40,510 nt of DNA, taken from the NCBI GenBank assembly GCA_002842495.1, contig PHDB01000032.1, positions 1 to 40,510 on the forward strand. Direction: 5' to 3'. This DNA comes from Bacteroidetes bacterium HGW-Bacteroidetes-6. Its GTDB lineage: Bacteria; Bacteroidota; Bacteroidia; Bacteroidales; DTU049. Shown here in pieces: positions 1 through 9,100 of the stretch. Every line of letters begins with the position of its first letter. Position 1 is the stretch's first letter. Position numbers and translations under genes: made by a program. The notes under the pieces are model-generated. The model worked only from the letters and a program-made list of their open reading frames with translations. It had not been told where the DNA came from and ran no database searches.

Positions 1-54
1 TAAGGGGGTGTAATCTGTATTGTTTCATAGTATTAAGGTGTATTGTTTTTGAAG

Positions 55-88
55 CAAATATAGTTTGGAATATTTGGTTTGTCAAATA
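55..88 (-). promoter_or_regulatory. Leftward Bacteroidota-type promoter for a gene beyond the left edge
   Basis: Read on the minus strand there is TTTGAC, a 20-base spacer and TATATTTG (plus-strand complement CAAATATA at 55-62, GTCAAA at 81-86). This fits the Bacteroidota consensus TTG-N19/20-TAnnTTTG. It points out of the window, so a divergently transcribed gene probably lies to the left. Bases 1-271 hold no gene that I can support. Confidence 0.55.
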
Positions 89-259
89 AAAATGACATTT
101 TGTTTCAAAAAATGCTGATTTTTACATATACCTTAATATTTTCGGAGTAAAGAGTGGCTTTGTTGATACATCAAATGGGTTTTTGATTCGCAAATTTCCG
201 GAAATTCACATACTTTAGTATGTATAAGTTCTTTATGCAAATTTCTCCCACAAACTTTG

Positions 260-267
260 TATTTTTG
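260..267 (+). promoter_or_regulatory. -7 box of yggS
   Basis: TATTTTTG matches TAnnTTTG. It lies only four bases before the ATG at 272, so the transcript would begin at or next to the start codon. I see no good -33 TTG at the right distance. Confidence 0.4.
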
Positions 268-271
268 CCCC

Positions 272-943
272 ATGAACATTGGCGAAAATATTAAGAAAAT
301 CAACACTCAGTTGCCCGCACATGTGAGATTGGTCGCGGTGAGTAAAACCAAACCTGTTGAAGCATTGCTTGAGGCTTACAGTGCCGGCCAGCGTATTTTC
401 GGAGAAAACTACGTTCAGGAACTTATTACAAAACAACCCCTCCTGCCCGCTGATATCGAATGGCATTTTATTGGTCATTTGCAAACAAATAAGGTGAAAT
501 ATATAGCACCTTTTGTTGCCTGTATTCAGAGTGTTGACAGTTTAAAACTGTTGAGAGAAATTGACAAAGAAGCCAGAAAAAATTCGAGGGTAATTGATTG
601 TTTACTCGAGTTTGGTATTGCCAGCGACGATTCAAAATTTGGCTTCGATTCTCAGGATGCATTTGAATTTTTAGCTAATGAACAATACAAAAACTTTGAA
701 GGTATTCGAATTTGTGGCGTGATGGGAATGGGCAGCTTTGTGGACGACGAAATTACCACTCGAAAAGAATACAACTTGCTGTTTTCTATTTTTAATCGAT
801 TGAAAAACAGTGTTTTTGTAAATGAATCCGCTTTTTGTGAAGTAAGCATGGGTATGAGTCACGATTTTGGCATAGCTGTTGCCGAAGGGAGCACTTTGGT
901 TCGGGTTGGAACATTGGTTTTTGGCGAACGAAACTATAAATAA
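272..943 (+). CDS. yggS: YggS/PROSC-family pyridoxal phosphate homeostasis protein
   Basis: This cytosolic PLP-binding protein of 223 residues has the fold of the alanine-racemase N-terminal domain and is thought to buffer or deliver pyridoxal 5'-phosphate rather than catalyse a reaction. The motif VAVSKTKP near residues 21-28 carries the PLP lysine (K25), followed by FGENYVQE and WHFIGHLQTNK, all family hallmarks; the C-terminus has SMGMSHDF and the glycine-rich VRVGTLVFG phosphate-binding end. The length is normal (about 220-235). I chose the ATG at 272 because the upstream TTG at 257 would place the start inside the promoter box. The next gene follows after 8 bases, so the two are probably cotranscribed. 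Confidence 0.93.
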   Translation: MNIGENIKKINTQLPAHVRLVAVSKTKPVEALLEAYSAGQRIFGENYVQELITKQPLLPADIEWHFIGHLQTNKVKYIAPFVACIQSVDSLKLLREIDKEARKNSRVIDCLLEFGIASDDSKFGFDSQDAFEFLANEQYKNFEGIRICGVMGMGSFVDDEITTRKEYNLLFSIFNRLKNSVFVNESAFCEVSMGMSHDFGIAVAEGSTLVRVGTLVFGERNYK

Positions 944-951
944 TCAGATGT

Positions 952-2073
952 ATGAGATCAACGCTTGCTACTTTATTATTAATTTTAGTTGTTTTGTTTG
1001 CAGGAGCGCAGACACAGTACAATTACAATGTTCCCTGCGGAACCGATTATTACTTTGTGGCTCCCGGTTTTGGTAATATTCTTTGGAGTAGCAATAGTGA
1101 TACTGCTGTCGATGTAAATTTTTTCGATTTACAGTTGAAAAAGAACTTCTATATTACAGCTGTTCGCTCCAAATCCAATATGCAAAGCTTTTATGCCAGC
1201 TCCGATTCGTTGTATTCGGTTTCGTTTGAAATGAATGAATCTGGGACACTCACAATGCTTTTGATAGAAGAAAAGGGCATGGAAGAAAAAACAATTGAAT
1301 TTACTCGTAAGTCGTCTTCCGAAGCAATATCAATCGATTATGTATGTTTCTATGCACACCGTGCCATTTATTTTGATGCTGAAGAAGGGGGGCGCGACTC
1401 GGTGGTAATGGAATTACAACATCGTTATCCCATGCCAGCCAAAGGTACTCCAAGAACCGATTCAATACGTTTTGTTAAAGCCATGACATCCCATCAGGAG
1501 GGTTTGCCCGTTGAGTTTACCTATCCGGCCGATATGGCTAAAAATTCCGATATCAGATGGATTCAAGATTACACATCGATGTACGAGACAGGCGAAGCTG
1601 AAATTATTGATTATTCAGCCAATTGGCAAATCGACGAGCAAACCATTGTTATTTTACAGAAAAACGGTTTGTTGGGTTTTGTGGAGTCGAACTATGAATA
1701 TGCAGGTGGTGCTCATGGTGTTTACAGTTCATTTTATTATATCTACAATTTTAAAACCGATACATTGTTGCAACTTGCCGATTTGTTTGTCGATAATTTT
1801 GAACCTGCTCTAGAGGAGTTGATAAACAAACAAATCAGGATTGATTTCGAAATTTCTGACGATGCTATGTTATCCGAAGAAGGCTTTTTTGTGGAGTCGA
1901 TTCCGGTGACGTCGAATTTTACCTTCACCGATAATGGAATATTGTTTTTGTACAATGTGTATGAAGTTGCACCTTATGTGTATGGGAGCATAGCTGTTGA
2001 AATCCAATTCGATGCAATTAAAAGCCTTATTAGACCTCATGGTCCGATTGAAGAGCTAATAAATACCCGTTAA
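952..2073 (+). CDS. Secreted DUF3298-like (RsiV C-terminal type) protein
   Basis: The 373-residue protein begins with a signal peptide (hydrophobic 5-17, likely cleavage after AGA at about 19) with no lipobox, so it is probably periplasmic or surface exposed. The C-terminal part, about residues 215-365, resembles the DUF4163/DUF3298 module of RsiV-type proteins: it has YEYAGGAHGVYSSFYYI around residue 252, then LLQLADLF, PALEELINKQI and FTDNGILFLYNVYEVAPYVYG. In Gram-positive RsiV this module is a lysozyme-sensing anti-sigma ectodomain. Here there is no cytoplasmic anti-sigma part, so that role does not carry over. The N-terminal 200 residues are unassigned. It follows yggS by 8 bases, and the function is unknown. 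Confidence 0.8.
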   Translation: MRSTLATLLLILVVLFAGAQTQYNYNVPCGTDYYFVAPGFGNILWSSNSDTAVDVNFFDLQLKKNFYITAVRSKSNMQSFYASSDSLYSVSFEMNESGTLTMLLIEEKGMEEKTIEFTRKSSSEAISIDYVCFYAHRAIYFDAEEGGRDSVVMELQHRYPMPAKGTPRTDSIRFVKAMTSHQEGLPVEFTYPADMAKNSDIRWIQDYTSMYETGEAEIIDYSANWQIDEQTIVILQKNGLLGFVESNYEYAGGAHGVYSSFYYIYNFKTDTLLQLADLFVDNFEPALEELINKQIRIDFEISDDAMLSEEGFFVESIPVTSNFTFTDNGILFLYNVYEVAPYVYGSIAVEIQFDAIKSLIRPHGPIEELINTR

Positions 2074-2106
2074 TCCAAACTTTACAATTACTTAATATTG
2101 TCTCAG

Positions 2107-2114
2107 TATATTTG
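2107..2114 (+). promoter_or_regulatory. -7 box of the Na/Pi symporter gene
   Basis: TATATTTG lies 22 bases before the ATG at 2137 and is followed by the purine-rich GGTGGGGAA ahead of the start. This also argues against the TTG start at 2098, which would lie upstream of the box. Confidence 0.5.
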
Positions 2115-2136
2115 CCAAATTAATTTGGTGGGGAAT

Positions 2137-3774
2137 ATGATGTTGTTTTTGCAGATTCTCGGAGCGTTAAGCATTTTTCTTTTTGGGATGAAACTCATGA
2201 GCGAAGCTTTGCAGAAACTTGCAGGAAGCCGCTTGCGCCAAATTATGCATTCTATTACACGCAAAAACAGACGATCGTTTTTATCCGGATTGGGTATAAC
2301 GGCATTACTTCAGAGTTCTTCGGCCACTACAGTGCTTGCCGTCGGGATGGTTCATGCCGGACTGATCAGCCTTCGGGCGTCGTTGCCCATTGTTTTAGGA
2401 GCTAATATTGGGACCACCGTTAAATTTTGGTTTATTTCTTTGCTTGGTTTTTCGGTCGATATCACTATGCTGATTTTGCCCTTGGCTGCATTGTGTTTGC
2501 CTTTGTTTTTTTTGAAAAAAAGAGTTTTTCGTGATGTTCAGCACTTTGCATTTGGGTTTATTCTCTTGTTTACCGGACTCTATTTTATCAAGTCATCAGC
2601 ACCCGAACTTACACAGTCGGAATTTATCCGCGATTTTATCGAACAGATTTCGGGCTATGGTTTTGGGAGTGTATTATTGTTTGTTTTACTTGGATTTACC
2701 ATTACCGGACTTCTACAATCGTCGAGTGCGACGATGACGTTGACTGTTGTGCTGGCTTTTGAAGGTTTGATTGATATACCTTCGGCTGCAGCTATGATTC
2801 TGGGCGAAAATATAGGAACAACAATCACAGCTAATCTGGCGGCTTTAATGACTAACCTGAATGGAAAAAAGGTTGCGCTGTTTCATTTGGCTTTCAATAT
2901 TGCGGGTGTTTCTGTCGCACTTGTATTTTTTAATCCTTTTCTTCGCGGGGTTGAATGGTTGAGCAACCACTGGTTTGATTCCGATAGTTTGCTGGCTGTT
3001 ATTCCATTGACACTTACATTGTTTCATACTGTTTTTAATTTATTTTTTGCAATACTGGTTCTTCCTTTTACAGGGACAATATACCGTGTTTTCATGCAGG
3101 TGTCAGGAAACAAAAAAAATGGCGCTAAACTGAAAACCACCGATAATTCATTGCTTTCAACAGCTGAGATGAATCTTTTGTATGCTTCGGAGCGTAGTAC
3201 TCAGATTCATGAAAAAATGGGCGAATTACTATTGCTCTCCAGGGAGTTGATGACCGAGAAAAAAGACGAAAAGTATTCCAAACTTGTTGCCCATTGCGAA
3301 AAAACCATGACCAAATCGAGAAAGTGGCAATTGCAGCTGTTCGAAACAACCAGTGGTATCATGGCCGACGATATCAGCTTCGAAGGAAACAAACAATTGC
3401 AAAAACTTCATTTGAATCTGCGCTTGTATAGCGATTTAACCACCGTGTTGAATAAGCTGATTTCAATAATTAAACTTAAAAATGAGTCGCGTGTTTGGTT
3501 CAATCAGCAAATGCGTGATGCCTATGAGCAAATACACGAAATATGTGTAAAATCCCTCGATTTGTGTGTATGCAATGCCAATGAATTATCTGTCGCTACA
3601 TTTATGGAAGCCAGGTTTCGGACAGGAGAGTCGATAGTGAAACTTGTCGATGCAATTGAAGGCGATGCCGAAGTCCCTGTTCAGGCAAAATTGTATTTCT
3701 CTCAAATCAGAATGCTACTGGAATTGTTTATTGACATTACACTGAGCGACAAAGAAAATTCAGAGAATAATTGA
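2137..3774 (+). CDS. Na+/phosphate cotransporter (NptA/PNaS family) with PhoU-like C-terminal domain
   Basis: This inner-membrane Na+:phosphate symporter has 545 residues. The two inverted half-repeats of the SLC34/NptA family are clear: LLQSSSATT (about 58-65) with GANIGTT (88-94), and LLQSSSATM (192-200) with GENIGTT (223-229). The QSSSAT loops form the phosphate and sodium site. After the last membrane helix (about 300-330) comes a soluble helical region (about 350-540), the usual place of a PhoU-like domain in bacterial members such as YjbB. Two adjacent ATG codons at 2137 and 2140 are preceded by a purine-rich stretch. Cotranscription with the Rh channel downstream is unlikely, because a 164-base gap with its own promoter separates them. 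Confidence 0.92.
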   Translation: MMLFLQILGALSIFLFGMKLMSEALQKLAGSRLRQIMHSITRKNRRSFLSGLGITALLQSSSATTVLAVGMVHAGLISLRASLPIVLGANIGTTVKFWFISLLGFSVDITMLILPLAALCLPLFFLKKRVFRDVQHFAFGFILLFTGLYFIKSSAPELTQSEFIRDFIEQISGYGFGSVLLFVLLGFTITGLLQSSSATMTLTVVLAFEGLIDIPSAAAMILGENIGTTITANLAALMTNLNGKKVALFHLAFNIAGVSVALVFFNPFLRGVEWLSNHWFDSDSLLAVIPLTLTLFHTVFNLFFAILVLPFTGTIYRVFMQVSGNKKNGAKLKTTDNSLLSTAEMNLLYASERSTQIHEKMGELLLLSRELMTEKKDEKYSKLVAHCEKTMTKSRKWQLQLFETTSGIMADDISFEGNKQLQKLHLNLRLYSDLTTVLNKLISIIKLKNESRVWFNQQMRDAYEQIHEICVKSLDLCVCNANELSVATFMEARFRTGESIVKLVDAIEGDAEVPVQAKLYFSQIRMLLELFIDITLSDKENSENN

Positions 3775-3826
3775 TCCGGTTGTCAAAACATAGACATACG
3801 TAAATAGTTTAATATCATCTTTTTAT

Positions 3827-3844
3827 CTGATTATCGATAATCAG
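3827..3844. repeat. Perfect 18-bp palindrome
   Basis: CTGATTATCGATAATCAG is its own reverse complement. It stands 53 bases past the symporter stop codon and 43 bases before the -7 box of the Rh channel gene. Its length and position fit an operator for a dimeric regulator of the channel gene. It lacks a T-tract and a loop, so it is a poor terminator. Confidence 0.5.
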
Positions 3845-3886
3845 TAAAAATTATTTTCAAATATGTTCATTGAAAGAGTATTTGAT

Positions 3887-3894
3887 TAATTTTG
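3887..3894 (+). promoter_or_regulatory. -7 box of the Rh-type channel gene
   Basis: TAATTTTG matches TAnnTTTG and lies 44 bases before the start codon at 3939. I see no clear -33 TTG, which may mean activator dependence. Confidence 0.45.
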
Positions 3895-3938
3895 GCGTCC
3901 TGCAATTAACATAACTTATTAATTAAAACGATTCAATC

Positions 3939-5102
3939 ATGAAATTGAAACGCATGTTTCTTTTCCTGTTGGCTATAATGGGTACTTCTGTTGCTGCATT
4001 TGCCAACGAAGAGGTGGGTTCTCTGCCTCAGTCTATCATTGCCGATATGCACTACAACAAAGCCATTCACATTATGGCGATGTTGCTTCTTGGATTCGGT
4101 TTTCTGATGGTATTTGTGCGTAAGTATGGACGCTCGGCTCTCACTGCTACTTTTCTCTTGGTAAGCGTAACATTACCTCTTTACATATTGGGTAAAGGCA
4201 ATGGATTGCTTGGTTCATCGCACAACGAAATCGATAATCTGATTTTTGCCGAATTTGCTGCAGCTAGTTTGCTTATTGCTGCCGGAGCAGTATTGGGTAG
4301 ACTTAAAATGCCACAGTACATCATGCTGGGTATGTTGTTTGTGCCTTTCTACATGCTCAACGAATGGTTGGTACTCGACAATGGACTTAATATTGTTCCA
4401 CTCGGATCAGTTGTCGATACAGGTGGTTCCATTGTGATTCATGCATTTGGAGCTATTTTCGGCTTGGGAGTTGCACTTACAATGACTACTAAGAAAGAAC
4501 TTGAAAAACCCATTGAAGCCGATGCTACCAGCGATCGTTATTCGATGTTGGGGAGTATGGTACTTTGGGTGTTCTGGCCCAGCTTTTGCTCGGTTCTTGT
4601 AGCTCCTGATCAGGTTCCGCACACTATTGTAAATGTTATTCTCGCACTTTGTGGTTCCACATTGGCAACGTATATTTTTTCCATTGGATTGCGAAAGAAA
4701 ATCAATATTGCCGATATTGCCAATGCTTCGCTTGCCGGTGGTGTTGCCATAGGATCCACTTGTGCCGATGCTTCATATACTGCAGCTGCGATTATTGGAA
4801 TTTTGGCCGGCGGCCTTTCTACTTTTGGCTTTGCTGTCATTCAATCGCGTCAGCAAAAATGGATGAAACTTATCGATACTTGTGGTGTAACCAATTTGCA
4901 CGGACTTCCGGGTCTTATGGGTGGTTTGGCTGCGCTTCCGTTGATTCATGGTATTAACATGGGTGGTCATTTGAGTGGAATTGGTGTAACCATTGTGGTT
5001 GCCATTGCCGGCGGAATTATTACCGGAAAAGTTCTTCCGTTGATGGGGCGTCGCGAAGAAGCCTACGACGATGCCGAGGAATTTATGGACGCCGAAGCAT
5101 AG
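3939..5102 (+). CDS. Rh-type ammonium/ammonia channel (Amt/Rh superfamily)
   Basis: This membrane channel for NH3/NH4+ has 387 residues, a cleavable signal peptide (about 1-22, AFA-N) and about eleven membrane helices. The twin-histidine pore signature is present: VDTGGSIVIHAFGA with D160 and H168, and CGVTNLHGLPGLMGG with H321. The wording of these motifs (D-x-GGS-x-x-IH-x-FGA, and DTCG-x-x-NLHG-x-PG), plus VFWPSF at about 211-216, is that of Rhesus proteins rather than classical AmtB, which has DFAGG and HGVGG. There is no glnK gene next to it, in contrast to most bacterial amtB genes. A hairpin terminator follows directly. Confidence 0.88.
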   Translation: MKLKRMFLFLLAIMGTSVAAFANEEVGSLPQSIIADMHYNKAIHIMAMLLLGFGFLMVFVRKYGRSALTATFLLVSVTLPLYILGKGNGLLGSSHNEIDNLIFAEFAAASLLIAAGAVLGRLKMPQYIMLGMLFVPFYMLNEWLVLDNGLNIVPLGSVVDTGGSIVIHAFGAIFGLGVALTMTTKKELEKPIEADATSDRYSMLGSMVLWVFWPSFCSVLVAPDQVPHTIVNVILALCGSTLATYIFSIGLRKKINIADIANASLAGGVAIGSTCADASYTAAAIIGILAGGLSTFGFAVIQSRQQKWMKLIDTCGVTNLHGLPGLMGGLAALPLIHGINMGGHLSGIGVTIVVAIAGGIITGKVLPLMGRREEAYDDAEEFMDAEA

Positions 5103-5122
5103 ATTATTTGACTTTCTGTTTG

Positions 5123-5150
5123 AAGGCCCTGGTATTTTTGCCGGGGCTTT
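5123..5150 (+). terminator. Rho-independent terminator of the Rh-type channel gene
   Basis: The stem GCCCTGG/CCGGGGC (5126-5132 with 5141-5147, one T-G pair) is extended by AAG/CTT on the outside. It has an 8-base loop and runs into a T-stretch at 5148-5152. Confidence 0.75.
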
Positions 5151-5169
5151 TTGTTTTGTGAAAATCGTG

Positions 5170-5177
5170 TAATTTTG
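5170..5177 (+). promoter_or_regulatory. -7 box of the membrane protein gene at 5216
   Basis: TAATTTTG lies 38 bases before the ATG at 5216, directly after the upstream terminator. Confidence 0.45.
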
Positions 5178-5215
5178 TTTTCACCCAATTAGTATAAAAT
5201 TAAACATTGTTTGTA

Positions 5216-6094
5216 ATGGAAGAAAAATCTTTATTTTATGAAGAGTCTGGGCAAACTAATTTGCTCGGGATGGTGTTTGCTTATACAGCCGTAATAGTAT
5301 TTACTTTTATAATGGGGTTTTTATATGAGGTGTTTATTAGAATAATTCCATTTGTTTATATCAATTTTCTGTTGACATTTGGTTATGGAGCTGCTGTTGG
5401 CTTTTTTGTAATGTTAATTTCAAGAATTGTGAAATGCAGAAGCAGAAAAGGGAGGATTTTTATGGTGGTTTTTGCAGGATTAGCAGCAAACTTTTTTCAA
5501 TGGGCTGCTTTTTTTAGTTATATCACAGATATGCAGATTCCTACAATCAAGGAGTATTTTTATCAAATTGAAATGTGTCTGAATCCGGATTATTTATTTG
5601 ATTTTTTAGGTTTTGTTATGAAATATGGTGTTTGGGGTTTCTCTGGAGGTCCTGTAAATGGATTCTTGCTGGCAATAGTATGGGCTGTTGAGGCATTGAT
5701 GATTTGGGGAATTGCAATTGCTGTTGTTTGGAAATCGCCCAAGCGTCCATACTCTGAATTACATGGTAAATGGTATGAACGAAGAATAATTGATCACGAT
5801 TTTGAATTTATTGCTATTGGAAAAAGAATGGTAGAAAAACTGACTGAGAATCCTTTGATTGCAATACAATCACTTCAAAAGGGTGATGCATATCGCCACA
5901 CTCAAATTAGTCTTTTTTATTTGGAAAACGAAAATACACAGTATTTGACCATTGAGAAGGTTTATGTAGATCGCAAAAATTCTGGAAAGAAGAAAACGGA
6001 ATTATTGGTGAATAATTTTGCTATTGATTCAATGACTGCCAGAGAGATTATGAATACCTTCCCCCATCGCAAGGGGCGGATCGATATCTTGTAG
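5216..6094 (+). CDS. Unknown integral membrane protein
   Basis: I do not recognise a family for this 292-residue protein. Four membrane helices can be seen at about 17-38, 46-70, 80-103 and 150-172, followed by a soluble, mixed-charge C-terminal domain of about 120 residues. That domain starts with KSPKRPYSELHGKWYERR and contains ENPLIAIQSLQKGDAYRHTQISLFYL. The arrangement suggests a membrane anchor with a cytosolic tail. The ATG at 5216 is preferred over the upstream in-frame codon at 5207 because it opens the charged N-terminus MEEK. It forms its own unit between two terminators, and its composition is more AT-rich than its neighbours. Confidence 0.75.
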   Translation: MEEKSLFYEESGQTNLLGMVFAYTAVIVFTFIMGFLYEVFIRIIPFVYINFLLTFGYGAAVGFFVMLISRIVKCRSRKGRIFMVVFAGLAANFFQWAAFFSYITDMQIPTIKEYFYQIEMCLNPDYLFDFLGFVMKYGVWGFSGGPVNGFLLAIVWAVEALMIWGIAIAVVWKSPKRPYSELHGKWYERRIIDHDFEFIAIGKRMVEKLTENPLIAIQSLQKGDAYRHTQISLFYLENENTQYLTIEKVYVDRKNSGKKKTELLVNNFAIDSMTAREIMNTFPHRKGRIDIL

Positions 6095-6103
6095 GTGAAG
6101 AAA

Positions 6104-6139
6104 AAAAGGCTATCTGTCGCATGCAACAGATAGCCTTTT
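6104..6139. terminator. Bidirectional terminator between convergent genes
   Basis: A perfect 14-bp stem, AAAAGGCTATCTGT at 6104-6117 with its complement at 6126-6139, encloses an 8-base loop. The A-tract on one side and T-tract on the other let it work on both strands. It serves the membrane protein gene ending at 6094 and the lamin-tail protein gene ending at 6159. Confidence 0.9.
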
Positions 6140-6158
6140 GAAAATAGTATTGTGCTTA

Positions 6159-9100
6159 TTATTTCACAATCACAAATGGTTTGGTAATCAGAGATCCGTC
6201 GTTCATACGGATACTGATGTAATATAGCCCGTTCGACATCGATGTTGTTTCCAGTGTCATTGAAGCGTTGCCGTTGTGATTAGAATTGCTAATCAGCATG
6301 CCCATGTTATTGAAAACCTCAATGGTGGTTGCGTTTGCAATGCCTTCAATATTGAGGTAATTGCCGGCTGGGTTGGGATACAACGAAATACTTCCTGATT
6401 CTACATTGCTGATGCCGGTGATAATACAGGCTGTTCCCGGATCGGCTAAAACAGCTGTAGTACCATCAATGGTTCCGATAAAATGAGTAGAAACACTCCA
6501 ATTGAGTGGGTCGGTGTTGTCGCTATTCGGATCGCAAAGAGTTAGGGATGGGCCTGTTCCGTTGGCGGCTGTATTCCATGGGGCTGTAGGGAGATAACTT
6601 ACAGAGTCAACTAGCAAGCCTGAAGGACTAACCAATTTTACGAATGTTCCGCTGTTGCTGATTCCTCCGGTTGCACCCTGAATAAAGGATACTCCATAGA
6701 AATTGGTAGCAGCAGTGGCTTTTGGTGCAATAAGTGCATATGAGCCAGCATTGACAACAATCGAAGTTGCAAAAGTGTATGAACTGGTGCCGTACATCAG
6801 TGTGTAATTTTGCAAGTCAACAGAAACAGCATCATTGTTGTAAATTTCAATGAATTCAAGACTGTCTATTCCTGCTTCAGGAGAGTTGTACATCACTTCA
6901 GTGATCACAAGGTTATACACGGTAGTAGATGTATCGAGCAGAATGGGGAAGTTGTAAACTATGCTCATGGTGTTTGCACTGAGATCGGAAATTCCGGTTA
7001 CGGAAAGTGTTGCAGAAACACCACTGACAAGCGGAGTAGAGAGAGTCAGGGTTGCCGTATCGCCATTGGTGTTGAGAACAACATTGCTTAAAGCTCCCAG
7101 ACCTGTATAGTTAGCTGAATTTTCACCCGAAGTAGTTTCGACAGCTTCGTTGAATCGAACTTTCACAGTAGTGAAATCTTCTGCCCAGGCATGTGTTGCA
7201 ATTGGAGCTACAGTATCTGTGGCCGAAGTGCATCCTTCGCCAGGATCGGCATAAACATCGTGTCCATTGACAGTACCAAAGAAGTTGTGACCTAGCGACC
7301 AGTTTCCACCAACATTGTTGTCTAGATTCGGATCGCAAAGCGAAAGACTGTATCCACCTTCGTCGGCTAGTGGCGACCATGGAGCGACATCGTCATAAGT
7401 AATGCTGTCGGCTGTTATTCCGGATGGAGTGCGCAATGTGATTGTTGCACCACTGTTACCCATACCTCCGGTTGAACCCTGAATAAATGAAATACCATAG
7501 AATGGAGTGGCTTTGGCTGCATTCGAAGAAACCAAAACGTATTCGCCCGGAGCAATCGGAGTTGAAACAGGGAACGTGAATGAACTGGCGCCATAAGCAA
7601 GCGTATAGTTAATGAGGTCAACGGTAATAACATCATTGTTGTAAATCTCAATAAATTCAGTAGTATCAGTTCCACTTTCAGCCGGGTTATACATGATCTC
7701 GGTAATAACAAGTGCAGGTGCAGTTGTTGATGTATCAAGCAGCAAAATAAACATCTGTTGCGATGCCATTGGATTGTTTGCTACATCTTCAACGTTTTCA
7801 ATGTAGAGTGTGTCGGAGACACCGCTGATGAGATGTGTGGAAAGAGCAAGAGTAACAGTATCAAGCGTTGTGTTAAGAGTTGCAGTTGCAATTCCAGCAA
7901 GCCCGGTATAATTGGCAAGAGCTTCTGCTGTTGTCTGATCCAAAGCTTCACTAAATTCTACTTTTACCGTTGCTAAATCGACCGGCCATGCCGAAATAGC
8001 TGTCGGAGGTGTTACGTCAAGGATGCCATATTGAACAGGAATACATTGTGAAAATGCCATTGGGTTTCCTGATGTATCGCGAACATCGGCAATGCAAACT
8101 GTATCGGGCATTCCAAAAACAAGAGGAGTACTCAGGTTAAGGGTAACAGTGTCGAGTGTTGTGTTCAGTACGGCAGAACCAATTCCGGCAAGTCCCGTGT
8201 AATGGTTGATGAATTCGGCTGAAGTATCGCGCATAGCTTCGTTGAATTTTACCTGCACGGTGTTGAGGTCAACAGCCCATGCATCTACAACTACAGGTGG
8301 CGTTACATCGCCTAAAGCGATTGTAGTGAAAGTAGAATTGAGTGCTGTGGTTGCATTATCATCAACATCTTCTACAGGTGCAATTTCAACATAATAAAGT
8401 TGACTATTATTCAAATCTGAAGTAGGATCGATTGTAAAAATGGTGTTTGTGGCATCTAGAGTGGCAGTAAAAGGTATATCGGCACCCGAAGCATTGGTTT
8501 CTTTGAGTGTGATAAGACTTCCCGGAGTTGTGATTGGAGAGTTGTCTAAATTTCTCACAGCTTCGCTGAAGGTGATTGTTATATTGGTGTTTACTGCAAC
8601 ATCAATTGCTGCGTCAGCTGGATTAAATACGGCAGTTGGTGTAGCTGGTGCTGTTGGGGCAACAGCCTCTGCCCAGGTGTTTGCAATACGAATACCATCA
8701 ACAACCACCCTTTGTGCAGCATTGTATTGGCGCAGACAAATGCGGCTTATATTTGAATATGTTGCGGTTTCAGTTATTTCCTGATCTGCTACAGCTGGTT
8801 CAGAGGTTGGGAAGCTGCTGAAAACAAATAAGCCTGCAACTTTTGTAACCATATCAACTTTAACCACAGCCAAATAAGTAAAACCAGGAGTGATAGTTAC
8901 ATAGCTAGTGGGAGCGGTAGTTCCAACACCTAAACCAATGCCGTCTCCAGTTGCATTTACATAAAGTCTGTAGAAATATGATGTGCCTAATGTTGTTTGT
9001 CCATAATGCATGAAATAGCCAGCGCTATTTGACGCTTCAGTACTAAACATAAATGCATTGTAAATTGTGGATGTTGTTTGTTCTGTGAAGGTGTTGTTCA

